Positions 12,735-24,140 of a DNA stretch of 64,000 nt are shown one piece after another. How positions within the stretch are numbered: the stretch's first letter is position 1; each line of letters begins with the position of its first letter. The position numbers were made by a program, and so were the translations under genes. Source of the DNA: Epiperipatus broadwayi (taxonomy: Eukaryota; Onychophora; Udeonychophora; Euonychophora; Peripatidae); the NCBI GenBank assembly GCA_028023455.1, contig JAQFVV010006221.1, forward strand, positions 8,971,011-9,035,010, read 5' to 3'. A model generated the notes under the pieces. It did no database searches and was not told where the DNA came from. It saw only the letters and a list, made by a program, of their open reading frames with translations.

Positions 12735-13087
12735 TCTCAGACAATTAATACAGTACTTACATATAATACTTTTGCTCCCTTTGCCAGTCATTTTTTGGGT
12801 TAATTATCCATTTTCATGCTCATCAAAGTATTTGATTGTTTTTTCCTCAAAATTATTTTATGGAATATGTGTTTTTTGTTAAGTTTAAAAACTATTAAAA
12901 AATCGAATATAAATTCATGTTAAGTTTAAAAAATATATATTTTTTTTATAAATGCCATTCACAACATTTAATTATTTTTTTTACATATATAACGAACAAC
13001 TGTTAATATAATGCAAATATTGTCGGGATTTTTTTGGATTTACTATAACATTTTCATTCAAGCATCGGGGAAATTGCACAACAACAC

Positions 13088-13182
13088 ATGGATTCATATC
13101 TAGATGAATTTATGTGGTGGCGACTGCACAAGCAATGAAGTACATTTGTGGTGATATTGCAGGCAGTTAACAATTTCTGTCT
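13088..13182 (+). pseudogene. ISXO2/Merlin-like transposase, C-terminal relic
   Basis: One frame reads MDSYLDEFMWWRLHKQ, a stop, then STFVVILQAVNNF. The first block resembles the conserved C-terminal (..YLdEFmWRRr..) part of ISXO2-like DDE transposases used by Merlin elements, followed by a decayed helix. No start, catalytic DDE triad or terminal inverted repeats could be traced, so this is a fossil piece. It lies upstream of two N-terminal pieces on the same strand (14.6 and 15.4 kb). The order C-terminal then N-terminal means they come from different insertions or a rearranged one. Motif recognition is from memory; a profile search would decide. Confidence 0.45.
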
Positions 13183-13189
13183 GCCAATA

Positions 13190-13975
13190 TGAATATCTAC
13201 ATTCATTACATTTTCTTTCATCTTACTTTTTATTATGTTTATTACGGTTATGTTATATTTTATTTAATTACAATTGTTTGAAGTTTTGTGTAATTTTCTA
13301 TGTTTTTATATTCATCTTAAAAAAACAATTAATGAAATATTTAATATGGTAATGATCTTAAAAAAACTATATTGTTTAAAAAATGATGCCCCTAAATATG
13401 GATTATTAATAAAAAAAATACTTGGCAAACTTTCGGTGATGGGACAAAGGGATTATATGTAAGTACCATTCTATGATATTCTGCAGAATTTGGGGCAATG
13501 ATAGATAGGCAGATGCTGAAGCTTAAGAGCTTCAAATTGTGAGTAAACGTTTTGTGAACCCCCGGCCACTTGATTATACTTTATATGTCATTCTTCTAAA
13601 GAAGGAGCCAGGGAGTTTTCATTGCTGAAGATATTGAGTTTGCTACTTTTTTTTAAGTAAGAAACAATGGTTAATTAACTGCAATATATAAGATAAGATT
13701 GTTGTTAACAAAATAATTATAATATGCACACACACATTGCATTAACTGAAAATCCCAAAGCTTATTCAAAGAAAAATGATGTGAAGAGAAGCTAAGAGAT
13801 TTGAGAAAATGAATTGAACTTGGAGAGACCATTTTGCAGTGGATCGATAATGATTGAAAATGATAATAATGATTAACATAGTTTATTAATAGAATATAAG
13901 TATTTTAAACAGTGTTGATTTTTTTTTCTAGAGTAAAAAAACAAACTTCTACTTTGAATAAAAGTAGATGCATAT
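13190..13975. other. AT-rich DNA, nothing recognised
   Basis: A 62-residue plus-strand frame at 13274-13462 is lysine, isoleucine and leucine rich with no motif, and is not called as a gene. A short CA repeat lies near 13725. Confidence 0.45.
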
Positions 13976-13977
13976 TT

Positions 13978-14028
13978 AAACAGGCAAAACTCTCCATACA
14001 GTAGTGCCACTCATGTGATCATGTGATC
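13978..14028 (+). repeat. Family-A fold-back, internally deleted copy
   Basis: The left-arm start AACAGGCAAAACTCTCCATA and GTAGTGCCACTC are joined directly to the family's right-end tail CATGTGATCATGTGAT. Everything between the two ends is missing. Confidence 0.6.
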
Positions 14029-14290
14029 GGTAAGTTTTAATATATATAGAAGGAATAATAGTAATACTTCTTGATTTATAATTAATGAAAACTTTGATAA
14101 CATTCTTCACTTGTAAAACAGTAGCTTTTGTCAAACTTTATTTATTAAAAATGTTTTATTTTCATTTTGTAAGGAGAAAAAAAGGGACTTGAAATATTCT
14201 TTTATGATACTTGTAAGTTTTCAAGTAAACCAAAATGGCACTTCGTATTTTTGATAAATGTACAATTTCAAGTGCCAATAATCTACTAAA

Positions 14291-14386
14291 GTCATGCATT
14301 GGTGGCCGAGTGGTCAGCACAACTGCCTTACAAGCAGTTGTCCAGGGTTAGCAGGTTCGCTTCCCGGCCAATGCTATGACACATGA
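14291..14386 (+). repeat. tRNA-Gly-derived SINE, variant subfamily
   Basis: Box A TGGCCGAGTGG, arm CTGCCTTACAAGCAG, then a box-B region in which AGGGTTAGC precedes AGGTTCGCTTCC. That is an ~8-nt insertion relative to the 9.4 kb copy. It ends CCAATGCTATGACACATGAG, the tail form typical of this subfamily. Confidence 0.75.
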
Positions 14387-14599
14387 GGGAATAATTTACT
14401 GAAGAGGTATTAATTTTTAAATTAAAAAATAATTAACAAAATTAATAAATTGATTGTTAATTTTTTAAAAAAGGGATTCAATTCCAATAAATTTCATATT
14501 ATAACATGGGAAGTGACAAGACACTGTTAACATCATCATACATTGGTTCAATCAAAATGTTTCTTTTTGTCAGCAATTTTTTTGGTAAAATATCATAAT

Positions 14600-14728
14600 G
14601 ATAAAAATTTGGGAGCTTCTTGTCACAGAACTGGATGTAATAGACTATTTCCAAAAATACAGAATCCTGCCTCTGAAAAAGTCTGCATTAATGGTCATGA
14701 TATGATTGCACATCTTCAATATGAATAA
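14600..14728 (+). pseudogene. ISXO2-like transposase, N-terminal relic
   Basis: Two frames together give an N-terminus of ISXO2-like transposase type. The first reads WELLVTELDVIDYFQKYRIL (acidic helix, then FQ..xIL). After a frameshift the second reads VCINGHDMIAHLQYE, matching the C-x-x-GH-x-M half of the zinc ribbon. The second half of the ribbon and the catalytic domain are missing. The paired helix plus C-N-G-H-x-M pattern makes chance unlikely, but no start codon or terminal repeat was found. It lies 0.8 kb upstream of a second, similar relic. Confidence 0.5.
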
Positions 14729-14919
14729 AGTGTGAATAATATATTTATATTTTTCTGTTAATAAGTTAATCCAAAAAGTATTGTAATTAATTTTTCCACA
14801 GTTTTTTTTAAAAATAACAGTAATAAAAAATATTTAATTATTAAATATGATGTTTCCTAGTAGGTATTTTTTGTAAACATTATGGCATTTATTTATTTTT
14901 TGACCATACAAGCCGCTTG

Positions 14920-15130
14920 ATGGCATTGTCGCTAGCCAACACCACATTAATATGCCAGTTCTGAGGCCATTTAAGTTAGCATGTAAAACTGCTTTTACAA
15001 GGGCTTTTAAGTTTGCCCTGTAAAACTGCTTTACGAGTAGCCTTTAAGTGGCCTAGTAAAATGGCTAGTGTAATGCAGTTTAGCAAATATATATCACAAT
15101 CCTCATTTGGCTAGCATTATACGCCTAGCG
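14920..15130. repeat. Short degenerate tandem repeat
   Basis: Three related ~36-bp blocks follow each other, around TTTAAGTTAGCATGTAAAAC, TTTAAGTTTGCCCTGTAAAA and TTTAAGTGGCCTAGTAAAAT. They are bracketed by GCTAGCC at 14931-14937 and GGCTAGC near 15110. Function unknown. Confidence 0.5.
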
Positions 15131-15434
15131 AATTAGTACATTTTTTACAGTATCATTTACAAGTATCTGTTTTTAAATGGCAGTGTTAATTTTAAATCTG
15201 TATTTTAAATTGATTGTCTTACACATGAAGGGATAGAGAATTAGTTTGTATTAATTGTAATGAGTTTGGTTTTTTTTTTTTTGAAGAGAATTAGTAATGT
15301 TGAAATTTTTTTAGGAAAGGGTCTGGTGAAGTGTGATTTGTATTATATCTCACAACTATTCATGCACTTTTTGAGGACACAGTATTGTTTGACAAAATGG
15401 ATATTCTTCCCATGACAGTGTTAAGTTTAGCCAA

Positions 15435-15697
15435 TTGCCAATGACAGAAAAGGAGCCAGTGTTATTTTTTCATAATAAAAAAATTATACCCGATGCTCAA
15501 AAATGCATTTGCGGACGAGCTATGTGGTTAAGAAAATTCAAACCTATACCTTCAAATGTGAGTCAACATCCTGCCATCGAAGGTGTTCCTTGCCACAACC
15601 AGACATGTTTCAATGGCTGTTAATTAATGATTTTGAGAGTTGTTATATATCTTTTTTGGAAATAATTTTTTTTGGTATTAAATGTTATGTCCTCTAG
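15435..15697 (+). pseudogene. ISXO2-like transposase, second N-terminal relic
   Basis: The first frame reads MTEKEPVLFFHNKKII, then PDAQKCICGRAMWLRK: an acidic helix followed by a C-x-C-G-x-x-M zinc-ribbon half, as in the N-terminus of ISXO2-like (Merlin) transposases. A +/-1 shift within about 20 codons continues as TFKCESTSCHRRCSLPQP, which supplies the second half (C-x4-C-x-R/K-R-x-S). The rest of the protein (DDE domain) is not visible downstream. Base composition does not differ from the neighbourhood. This is inferred from motif pattern only; it could be tested with a zinc-ribbon/DDE_Tnp_IS1595 profile. Confidence 0.5.
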
Positions 15698-17640
15698 TTA
15701 TAATACCCACTGATGAACAATCTACGCAGGGAACTAACCTTGCCCTGCCTATATAGGCATACAATAATTATACTCAATAAAGACTAACGCCGGTAGAATT
15801 AGTAAAAGCAAATTTAATTATAATACATGTGTGGAAAGAATATATTTGTTATACATTAATATATATATATTTACATGAATACATTAACATAATTATATGT
15901 TTACGTCAAATAAATCCGAAGATATACCAAAACAATAATAAAGATCGAATATGACCTACTTTACAGTTTCTATGCTGACTCTTGGATGTTCGGAGGCCAG
16001 CGGTCTGCTCTGGAGCTAACTGTGCTAAATAATTGACATTAGTTGTCTTTCAAAGTTCATCTGCATTGGTAGATCTTCCAGATGCAAGTGTCCAATTCTT
16101 TATACTTACACTCATTACCCCAGTCCTGATTTCCTGGATTTGATTGGTCACATCTTGTCCGTCCTGGTCAGATAAATCCCTCCCATATAATAAACATTAT
16201 CATTATTATTAAATTAATTTGGCTGATGTTTGTTTACTGTGTCTGTCAATTGTTTAATATTTGTGATTCTCATACTCTGAGCTGAGCTAATGTCAGGGGC
16301 ATGAAATTTATTTTGTCAGGATGCTCATCATCGTTAGTGAATATTCAGTCATCTCAAATAAATTTCTAAGTTCAGTAAGTAGCCTAGTGACACCCTCAAG
16401 AAGTGATGTTCCTAATGCATGACAGTGGATTCAGTACAATATATATATATATTGTACCGGGTTCGAATAGGTTTCCTTGGAGCACCGGCCTCTTAGGCAG
16501 AGAAGAACATACTCAGAGAGTATGTATGTCCAAACGATAGCTATATAAAAATATAACTAGCATTACATTTCCAGGACATAGCTTCTTCTCGGCTGTTGAG
16601 TTCAACACCACGTTCAAAGCACTTTTTTTTGTTTGTGTATAAACACGGGTGCCAGCTATCTATTCAAAAAGAATAAACAACGCACTTTGAGCAATGGCCA
16701 CTAACTCAATGCCTAAATCCACAATTAGCTCAGCTGTTTGTAATCACTAATAGATTATACATAATTAGTGGTTAAAACAATTGATAAAAGAATTGTAAAA
16801 GGAATTTATAAAAGAGATTGATAAAAAGAATTGACCGACAAATAGAGTTTAATTTTAAAGACAATTTATTAACTAACATTAATTTACTAAATTTAAACAT
16901 CTTTATAATTTAATATAATACACACACATTTTAAATTAACATTTCTAAACTAGTTTAAATATTCTTGTAGATTTTAATAATAGAACACTGGTATTTATCT
17001 AATTTAACTAATAACACTGATATAATGATCATGCACATATTAACTCATATAGCATTCACAAATATAATAATAAAGCATTAATAGCATTTGAAACTTAAAC
17101 ACACATATCAATAGTTCATTTTATGTATGATATAGAGTTCATATAATTAGACTCTTGGAGGATTCGCACAAATTAATGCAATGCAATGGCTATTATAGTA
17201 TAAACGAAAATAAGCAAATGTTTTACCTAGGATTTTGAACGTAGATTTAGAACTTTGTTTTCTTCTTGTTTGTTGCTTCTTCCAGCTGGCTGGGACATTT
17301 CCTTGATGAGTTTCCTTATTATTCATGATATTGATGGAGATTTCCAAGTTGTTAAGTTGACATTATTTCATGGGCAGATCTTGATGTTTTCATCGGACAT
17401 AGGCTGTGAGGAGAGGCGTGTATTTCCCAAACTGCTCAACACCGCATTTTTGTTTCTAGATACAATTAACTTAACTGAATCAATTACTTTCTGAACTCAA
17501 TTAATTTGTGAACTGACTGATTATCCAATAAAATTTTACTATTTATACCTGCGACGTGTTGTCCTTGTAATATACTCCGGCAAAAATCTGTTGTCGAAAT
17601 TCTAGTGATAATCCTTTGACAACATGTTTTGGAAGATTGT
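15698..17640. other. Unclassified region of higher GC, no gene called
   Basis: Parts such as 15720-15800, 15960-16200, 16380-16640 and 17250-17470 are less AT-rich than their surroundings. A box-B-like CGGGTTCGAATAGG lies at 16457. Open frames of 66 and 79 residues on opposite strands overlap near 17.2-17.5 kb with no motif. There is no LTR pair and no coding signature. This may be a decayed element of an unknown family. Confidence 0.4.
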
Positions 17641-18639
17641 TTAATTAGTAATAGCCATGCAGAAGTGTTGTTTTATATTTAAATTAATAACCATTGCCGT
17701 GTTTTTTAATGATAATCTTCTTTAACTTTCATTTATTTATAATAACATTTATTACGCATACATTTATTCTATTATTGACAATCGCACATATATACACACA
17801 TATATTACTAGTTTTAAGATTATTTTTCTTTAATTCAAATCAAAAGAGATTTGTATTTTTTTTAAACTTTAAATTATTTATATTTTACGAATACTAATAA
17901 GAAAACTCTTTACTTCCTTTTTATGAAACCTTTAGTTTAACTTTTCTAATTACGATTTCCCTCCCCTCTTTTAATTAATCAATTTTAACTTTTATTTCAA
18001 AAACTAATGACAGAAAATTATTTGACTCTTATTCTTTTCGAAAACAAACTGTAACAAACTCTTCAACATCTAAATTTATGTTTTTCTTTTATGAGAGATT
18101 ATTTTAATAATTTTTTTTAGATAAAATTATATGTGCCAATATCAATATTGGTACAATATATAGTGTTAAAACTTTTAATGCATTATTATAAATATCTCTC
18201 AATGGGAAGAGATGATTCTGTCCAAATTAAGCATCCTATAAAATATTATTTGAGAAATAAATAGATCACTAATCAAATTAATTTCCAGTATTCTTGAAAA
18301 ATGTGTTTCATATTCCCATAAGCTATTGATCAGTATGAAAAATCAACAACTGTACATACATTTCTCAGAACCTCAAGCTCATTTAATGTTATTGTTCTAA
18401 GAAGTATGTGTGAAGAGAGAAAGATCAGACATATCTTCTTGATTAAATGATATGAAAGTGTAGAGCTCATATTGGAAATGCTGTGAATTAATTTGATTGG
18501 TTAAATAAGTCTCTCCAATGTAGTACTTAATTAACACATATAGGAATATTAAAATAAAGGTTGAAGATGTAGAAAATATGTAAAAAATGAATACATAATA
18601 ATTATGTCTGAAATAATATGTTTAATGATCTGCTAAGTG
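17641..18639. other. AT-rich DNA, nothing recognised
   Basis: No gene or repeat family recognised. It could include further, unreadable parts of the Penelope-like relic next to it. Confidence 0.45.
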
Positions 18640-19560
18640 ACCTTTCAACATGAAATGTCTGTACCAAAGCATAATTGAGAGATAATTGGCAGAGAGTGAC
18701 AGTATTTGTTTGTAAAAAGTTAATAAGGGGGTGTTAGGAGATTTGCATAATTGCATGTATAATAGGTGGTTTATTAAGTGCTGCCTATGTTCAAGAATTG
18801 AACACCCAATATTTGTTGAGGGGAACAGTAGTGGCTCATATCTTTATTGTATGGGTGGAATTAATTATACGCAAAGCTTTTTTGATTTTTACATTTTCTA
18901 TGATTACTTTTGAGGCAAATAATCTTGGCAGAAGCAGTTTTAAAAGCGTGATCAACATTTTTTTCATGTTCTAGAAACACTGAGCTATATGAGGGATTAG
19001 TTTTCACATTATTATATAGATAAGTGTGTTGGGATATCCTGGATTTTTAAGTTGGAGGGGCAGGTCATGGAATAAACTAGTTGAATTCTGAGATCACTAT
19101 TAAGCTTGTCCTTAGAATTATTGATGAATGTATTGAGGGAAGAAGGGTATTGAAAACCGATATTAAAAGCTTTAGAAAGGATGGAGGTTAATTTTGTGGG
19201 GATGTTAGCAATAAAAGATAATCCAGGATTTTGAATCAAGGAATTTAACATATTTATATCTGTTATAAAATGTCCTAATTTGATTGTTAAGCATGGAGAG
19301 AGAATAACCTGTTTGAATTGGGTCTCTCTTGTAAGCTTCTAGATTGTCTTTGACTTCAGTCATAAATCTGCACAATTTAAAGTATCTAAACAAAAAATCT
19401 TTGAAAGCTGCAACCTTGTATTGGATAAGAATTCACGAGTGTAGATGTAAGTAGTTTCTAATATTGATGGGCTTGACTACCATTAGACACACCATGTTAA
19501 AAGTTGTCTTAGCATATAATTAAACATTATTTCAGCCATATTTATTATTTCTTCATCTTT
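18640..19560 (-). pseudogene. Penelope-like element, decayed C-terminal reverse transcriptase
   Basis: Minus-strand frames, read in order from about 19500 downward, give YKVAAFKDFLFRYFKLCRF, then TEVKDNLEAYKRD, TGYSLSMLNNQIRTFYNR, and after a break LSFIANIPTKLTSILSKAF, FINNSKDKLNSDLRIQ, LVYSMTCPSN and finally NVDHAFKTASAKIICLKSNH. The order (thumb-like K.LL.RaxKlC, NGYxxxxI..QI, .KD.L.S.L....LVYxxTCpxC, then a KIL....H block) is that of the RT end and GIY-YIG linker of Penelope-like elements. Stops and shifts break the frame, and the GIY-YIG motif itself is not legible. No introns or LTRs are seen. Assignment is from motif order. Confidence 0.5.
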
Positions 19561-20622
19561 TACAAATAGTAATATATATATTTTTAAAAATACATTTCTT
19601 TGAGAATAACATATCTATTATACTGGACATTCCTAGATTTATTTATTATAAACTCAGTTTTAAAAACCTATTTAATAACAACTTTTTCAAACCTTATTCT
19701 TTTCATTCTACTTTATTTTTAAGATTATTTAATATATGATTTTACAAGAAGTGATGTGTCATGATGTGATGTATAAAAAATAACTTTTCTTTAGACCAGG
19801 TAAGAAGTTTCTAATCACAGAATATATTCAGAAATCATGTTATTTATACTCTATTCTCTGAAATTAATATATACCACAATAAACTTATCTACTTCTTATT
19901 CCTCATTCCCAAATTGTTCTTTCATCTCTGATTCATTTGTTTTTCTTTCACTTTCATTTCATTAATTACACTATTCTGTCTTCATATTTATTATGTTCAC
20001 TAAAAAAAAAAAATCAAAGAACTTGGTGCTCAGTAGTTGTAGAATATTTGAGTACCAAAAATGAGCAAACTGAGCTGTTATCCCTGGACCTTTAAATCTT
20101 CAATATGCCAGCCTATCCCTGCACTAAATCATAGAGGACACTTTCATTAAACAAACCTAAATAAAAACCTCTCTTTTATTTTCTTTATTCTTGAATTTCT
20201 TATACTTTCCTTGTGGTTTTTACCCAATCCTCACATTCTCCAATCTATTATCATTTGATTTACACTGTCAAAACACTTTAAACAAATTATTTGTGTAATT
20301 ATATAGATCTGATCCTAAGCCAATGATTATTCTTAGCAGTAGGATTAAAGCATGTGTTAAACATAAACAGAGAAAATTACAAATGTTTTTTTATTCTCTC
20401 ACATATTTTTATTTTCCAATGAGCATGCTCAGTCTCTTTTTATCTTCCAAAGGATTTTATTATTTTATACTTGGTTACATAACTAATTTGTCCACGTGTG
20501 AGAATTAGTTATAGAGGGCAAAAATCAGATAAAAAAAAGAAAGAATTTTCACTATATTTAAACTATAAAATAGTAATGGCTAATTACATACAAAGAAAGT
20601 ATTTCCAATATTAAAATGTCTG
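19561..20622. other. AT-rich DNA, nothing firmly recognised
   Basis: A weak family-D-like scrap near 20020-20130 may be present. No gene is seen. Confidence 0.4.
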
Positions 20623-20623
20623 G

Positions 20624-20720
20624 GTCAAGCATTAGTAGTCGAGAGGTCAGCGACAGCTGCTTTACAAGTAGTTGTCACGGGTTAGCTGGTTCACTTCCTG
20701 GCTGATGCTATGACACATGA
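20624..20720 (+). repeat. tRNA-Gly-derived SINE, variant subfamily
   Basis: GTCAAGCATTAGTAGTCGAG at the 5' end, an arm containing TTTACAAG, ACGGGTTAGCTGGTTCACTT over the box-B region, and CTGATGCTATGACACATGAG at the 3' end. It is more diverged than the 14.3 kb copy. A TA microsatellite follows. Confidence 0.7.
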
Positions 20721-20942
20721 GAAAATATATATATATATAATAAAATGTCTGGCCAAGCACAATAGTTCTATTCAATTTAACTAAATATTTTCTTTTTACT
20801 TTTCTAAGCTGTAAATCGATCTAGGACTTTTTACCTTATGAATCCACCATTTTGCTAAATTGTGCTGAGCTTTCTAAATTACAATTGTGATGGTTAACAG
20901 TACGACACTTTTTGTTTATACTTTAAATTATTAAAAATGCAT

Positions 20943-21232
20943 ATTAAAGGGGATTTGAACACAGATTTTTAAACTTCCTTCAGCTATCCTCTCCATCTTT
21001 TATAATCAATACACATGACCACACACATGAGAATAAAATAAATTATCTCCAATAAACATACGTATTTCGGGCTGAACCAGCACTCATCAGTTGGTCCAGA
21101 TCATCATCTCCCACGCATATATATAATCAGCGTTCAGTTTATATTAAGATAGAAAATCTTCAAACTTTAATTGGACACACTTCAATCTGAAGGAAGCTTA
21201 AAAGTGTGTGTTCAAATCCCCTATTTACAATA
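20943..21232 (-). repeat. Family-B repeat with inverted ends
   Basis: The left end GGGGATTTGAACACAGATTT and ACTTCCTTCAG are mirrored at the right end by CTGAAGGAAGCTTAAAAGTG and TTCAAATCCCCTAT. Between them lie the family-B blocks GGGCTGAACCAGCACTCATC, AGTTGGTCCAGATCATCATC and TTTATATTAAGATAGAAAAT. This copy has become a palindromic composite. Confidence 0.65.
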
Positions 21233-22879
21233 TACTAGTATTAAAAATGCATATGTCATTATTTTTTCATTTACGATTTTTATAAATTATAAATATATTC
21301 AATGTCTGTAGTGTTTTTTTAAATAAATAATGATGATTAAATTTTTAATTGAGATATATATATTGCTGTTTATATCTCAATTAAAAATGCTATTATTAGC
21401 GCACAACTTCACATGTAAATGTGAATATATATATATGCCAGTTAATAACTAAAAATTGTTTTAGATTTTTATAATGGAAGTTATTTTTATAATAAATACA
21501 ATTAATTAATAATGTAAGAGTAGTTTATTTATAGCTGTTTAAAAATTTCACTAACACCATATTTTGACTGAGTTATTAATCATTTGGACATTACTAAATT
21601 AATTATAAAGACATTATAATCTCATTACATTTTTAATTAATTATTAGCATAATTCAATTAGTTAAGAGGATATATAATGTTTGTAACGATAATTACACAC
21701 ACAAAAAAAGTTTGATGATAAGTTGAATTTGCTCTTTTTATAATTTCAAGATATGTATTTAAAAAATAGTTTGTGATTTGATTAATTTTAAAAAAGTACT
21801 TAGATTGCGATCCAATTTTTGCTGAGATATAAAGATTATTTTTTATTTTATTTGCAATAAAAAATCGACTGGTGGCAATTATTTTATATTTTCTCTAAAA
21901 TAAATACATAAAAAAAAACTAATACATTAAAGATTAAAAAATTTGTGAACAATGACTTAAAAAAAATATATAATTGCTACTAATTGTTGAGTTATTACGT
22001 AGCTTTTTCGTGACCTAGCTTTTTGGTGAACAAGTTTATTAAAAAAAATTTTTTAAATTTCCCTCTAGCCATTACAATACTGTACTACAACATTTACAAA
22101 TATCAGTTGCTTAGCTATTAATAGCATCTTCTGAGATTTCTAGATCTCAGAATCATAATTACATCTGGCCATCAAGACTGCTATTAAAACGAACGATTTG
22201 GTCAAGGCGTGATAGCCATAATAGAATGTATATGGATTGACAGTTTTTAATAATCATTCTACTGCAATAGAAAGCATAAAAAAAGAATTGCATATCAGAA
22301 ATAAAATGTTATCAACCAAATACTATCATCAGTAACACCAAAAAAAGATTGTCGGTATATTAAGTTCTTTATGTAAAAGAAGTTGTATAATTAGGCAATT
22401 ATTAAAAAGATCAAGCACTAGTTTGATTGCTTACCATCTTTTCTTAACATAATTTATTTAAGCATCTCAATTTCAGAACTACATTACGAATTTTAAGAAC
22501 TGTAACCAAAAGACCACAAAATATTTCAGTAATCCAAATTATCAAATATCAATTTTAAAATCTTAAATTGTTACATCAATTTATAATAGGGATTAGTTTT
22601 CAAAGTTTTGCTTTCAAACAATATTTTGCTATACAAAATATAGATAATAATAGTAAGAATGTATTGCTTTATTTACTAATGAATGCATTCTCTTATTTGT
22701 TAAATTAAAATTTTATTAAATATAATGAGTCCATGGCAAAAGATGGACTTGTAATATCTTGCTTGATGCATTTAAAAATTCATGAATATTATATTAGTTG
22801 CCAGAAATATTACTAAAGTTAACTTTAAATAAATAATATAAAAACTCTGTCAGATAATGAAAATGATTCTACACAAAGC
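21233..22879. other. AT-rich DNA, nothing recognised
   Basis: TA microsatellites near 21357 and 21427 and long A/T tracts. A short inverted pair (GAGATATATATATTGCTGTT and TATATCTCAATTAAAAATGC) surrounds 21345-21390. No gene seen. Confidence 0.45.
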
Positions 22880-22880
22880 T

Positions 22881-23223
22881 TGATAAACAGAGCAGCCAAA
22901 ATGTAAAAAACATTAATTATAAACAATTTGCCAAGCACTTTCAATACTATATACCAGAATCATAGTGACATATTGGAACTGAATGGTTAATATTCCAGTG
23001 CATGCTCAGTGGAACACCAGTGTTACACTGATTGATTGATTAAAGCTTGGTTTATTGTGAAGTCTAAAAATGTTATCAATCAGCATAACACTAGTGTTCC
23101 ACTGAGCATGCACTGGAATATTAACCATTCAGTTCCAATATTCTGGTATACAGTACCGAAAGTGCTTGGCAAATTGTTGTTTATAATTAATGTTTTTTAC
23201 ATTTAGGCTGCTCTGTTTATCAT
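22881..23223. mobile_element. Near-perfect long inverted repeat (~160-bp arms)
   Basis: The left arm begins TGATAAACAGAGCAGCC and the right arm ends GGCTGCTCTGTTTATCA. Inner blocks pair throughout, for example CCAGTGCATGCTCAGTGGAA with TTCCACTGAGCATGCACTGG and ACTGAATGGTTAATATTCC with GGAATATTAACCATTCAGT. The spacer is only about 30 bp. The edge motif TTGATAAACAGAGC is also the start of the family-A palindrome at 46548. Non-autonomous; no protein. Confidence 0.75.
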
Positions 23224-23398
23224 GCATCATTCATGGAGAATAATTTTAAAGTTAATTTTATAAATAAGTTCAATGGCCATACAATGAATAGTTTTGCATA
23301 GACACTAAAAGCAAACTAGTGAAGGTCAGCATAAAATTGAATTCAGTTTGTTTTTTTCCAAACCAGTTTCTTTTCTCCACATCACTTAAATAATTTAT

Positions 23399-23543
23399 CC
23401 AAACCACTGAGAACAATTTTTAGCAAAATCCTTTATTGTACAAATATACATACACCTTATGTTTCAAAGCAAACATAAGGGTGTAGGTGTATGTATATAT
23501 GTACAATAAAGGACTTTGCTAAAAAGTGTTCAAAGTGGTTTGC
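23399..23543. repeat. Short hairpin repeat (~65-bp arms)
   Basis: AAACCACTGAGAACAATTTT, TAGCAAAATCCTTTATTGTA and ATACATACACC are mirrored by GGTGTATGTATATATGTACA, ATAAAGGACTTTGCTAAAAA and CAAAGTGGTTT. The loop is short. The flanking word ACAGCAAAATAAAGGAAAG (about 23565) also flanks the 6.0 kb fold-back element as ACAGCAAAATAAAGAAAG. Confidence 0.6.
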
Positions 23544-23599
23544 ATAAAGTGTATTTATATGATATTACAGCAAAATAAAGGAAAGGGTGATTTTGGTAA

Positions 23600-23880
23600 A
23601 ATCACTTAAACAAATTACATTCATTTCAACAGATTATGGCTTTTTATGTCTCATAATTTCTTGGAACCCAATTCTGGGACTTCAGTTGTTCATTTCATTA
23701 TCATTTCTTTTAAAAAGTGATACAATCTCTTAATGCTTTTAATAATATTAAGTATCTTTGTTTGTTTTCCTTAAACCCAACATACAATTCTCCAAACTTA
23801 GTTGTGCACTCTGTAGTCTTTGAATTGTTCTTTTAAGTGCCCAAATTTCAGATTCATGAATAATTATTGGTAAAGCATAT
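23600..23880 (-). pseudogene. LINE C-terminal fragment
   Basis: The minus strand reads ESEIWALKRTIQRLQSAQLS, then LENCMLGLRKTNKDT, then after stops GFQEIMRH. This resembles the region after the RT palm in LINEs of the type E.Wa.k....rL..aQ..mer.mLG.., followed by the same tail sequence as at 11.5 kb. Broken by stops. Clade uncertain. Confidence 0.5.
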
Positions 23881-24140
23881 TAAAACTTTCCTCTTCAAGC
23901 ATATAATCACACTTCTTTTTAATATTATTTTTTAAAAACACTACATTTCTGTTCAATTTCATCAAGTAGGTTTACCAAGTGTATTAATAATTTGATCAAT
24001 ATATTTATAGTTGAAACTTTTAATTAATTACCACCATTCATTATTTTCTTCCCAATATTACTTTAGACTTTTTATTATTTCGAGTTAATTCTACTTTTTC
24101 GGGGTTTTAAAATTCTTGTAACATTTCTCAATGATCTAAA

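Noticed and set aside
17147-17494. Overlapping 66- and 79-residue frames as small genes
   Set aside because: Opposite-strand overlap, no motif, no splice or polyadenylation context that could be supported.
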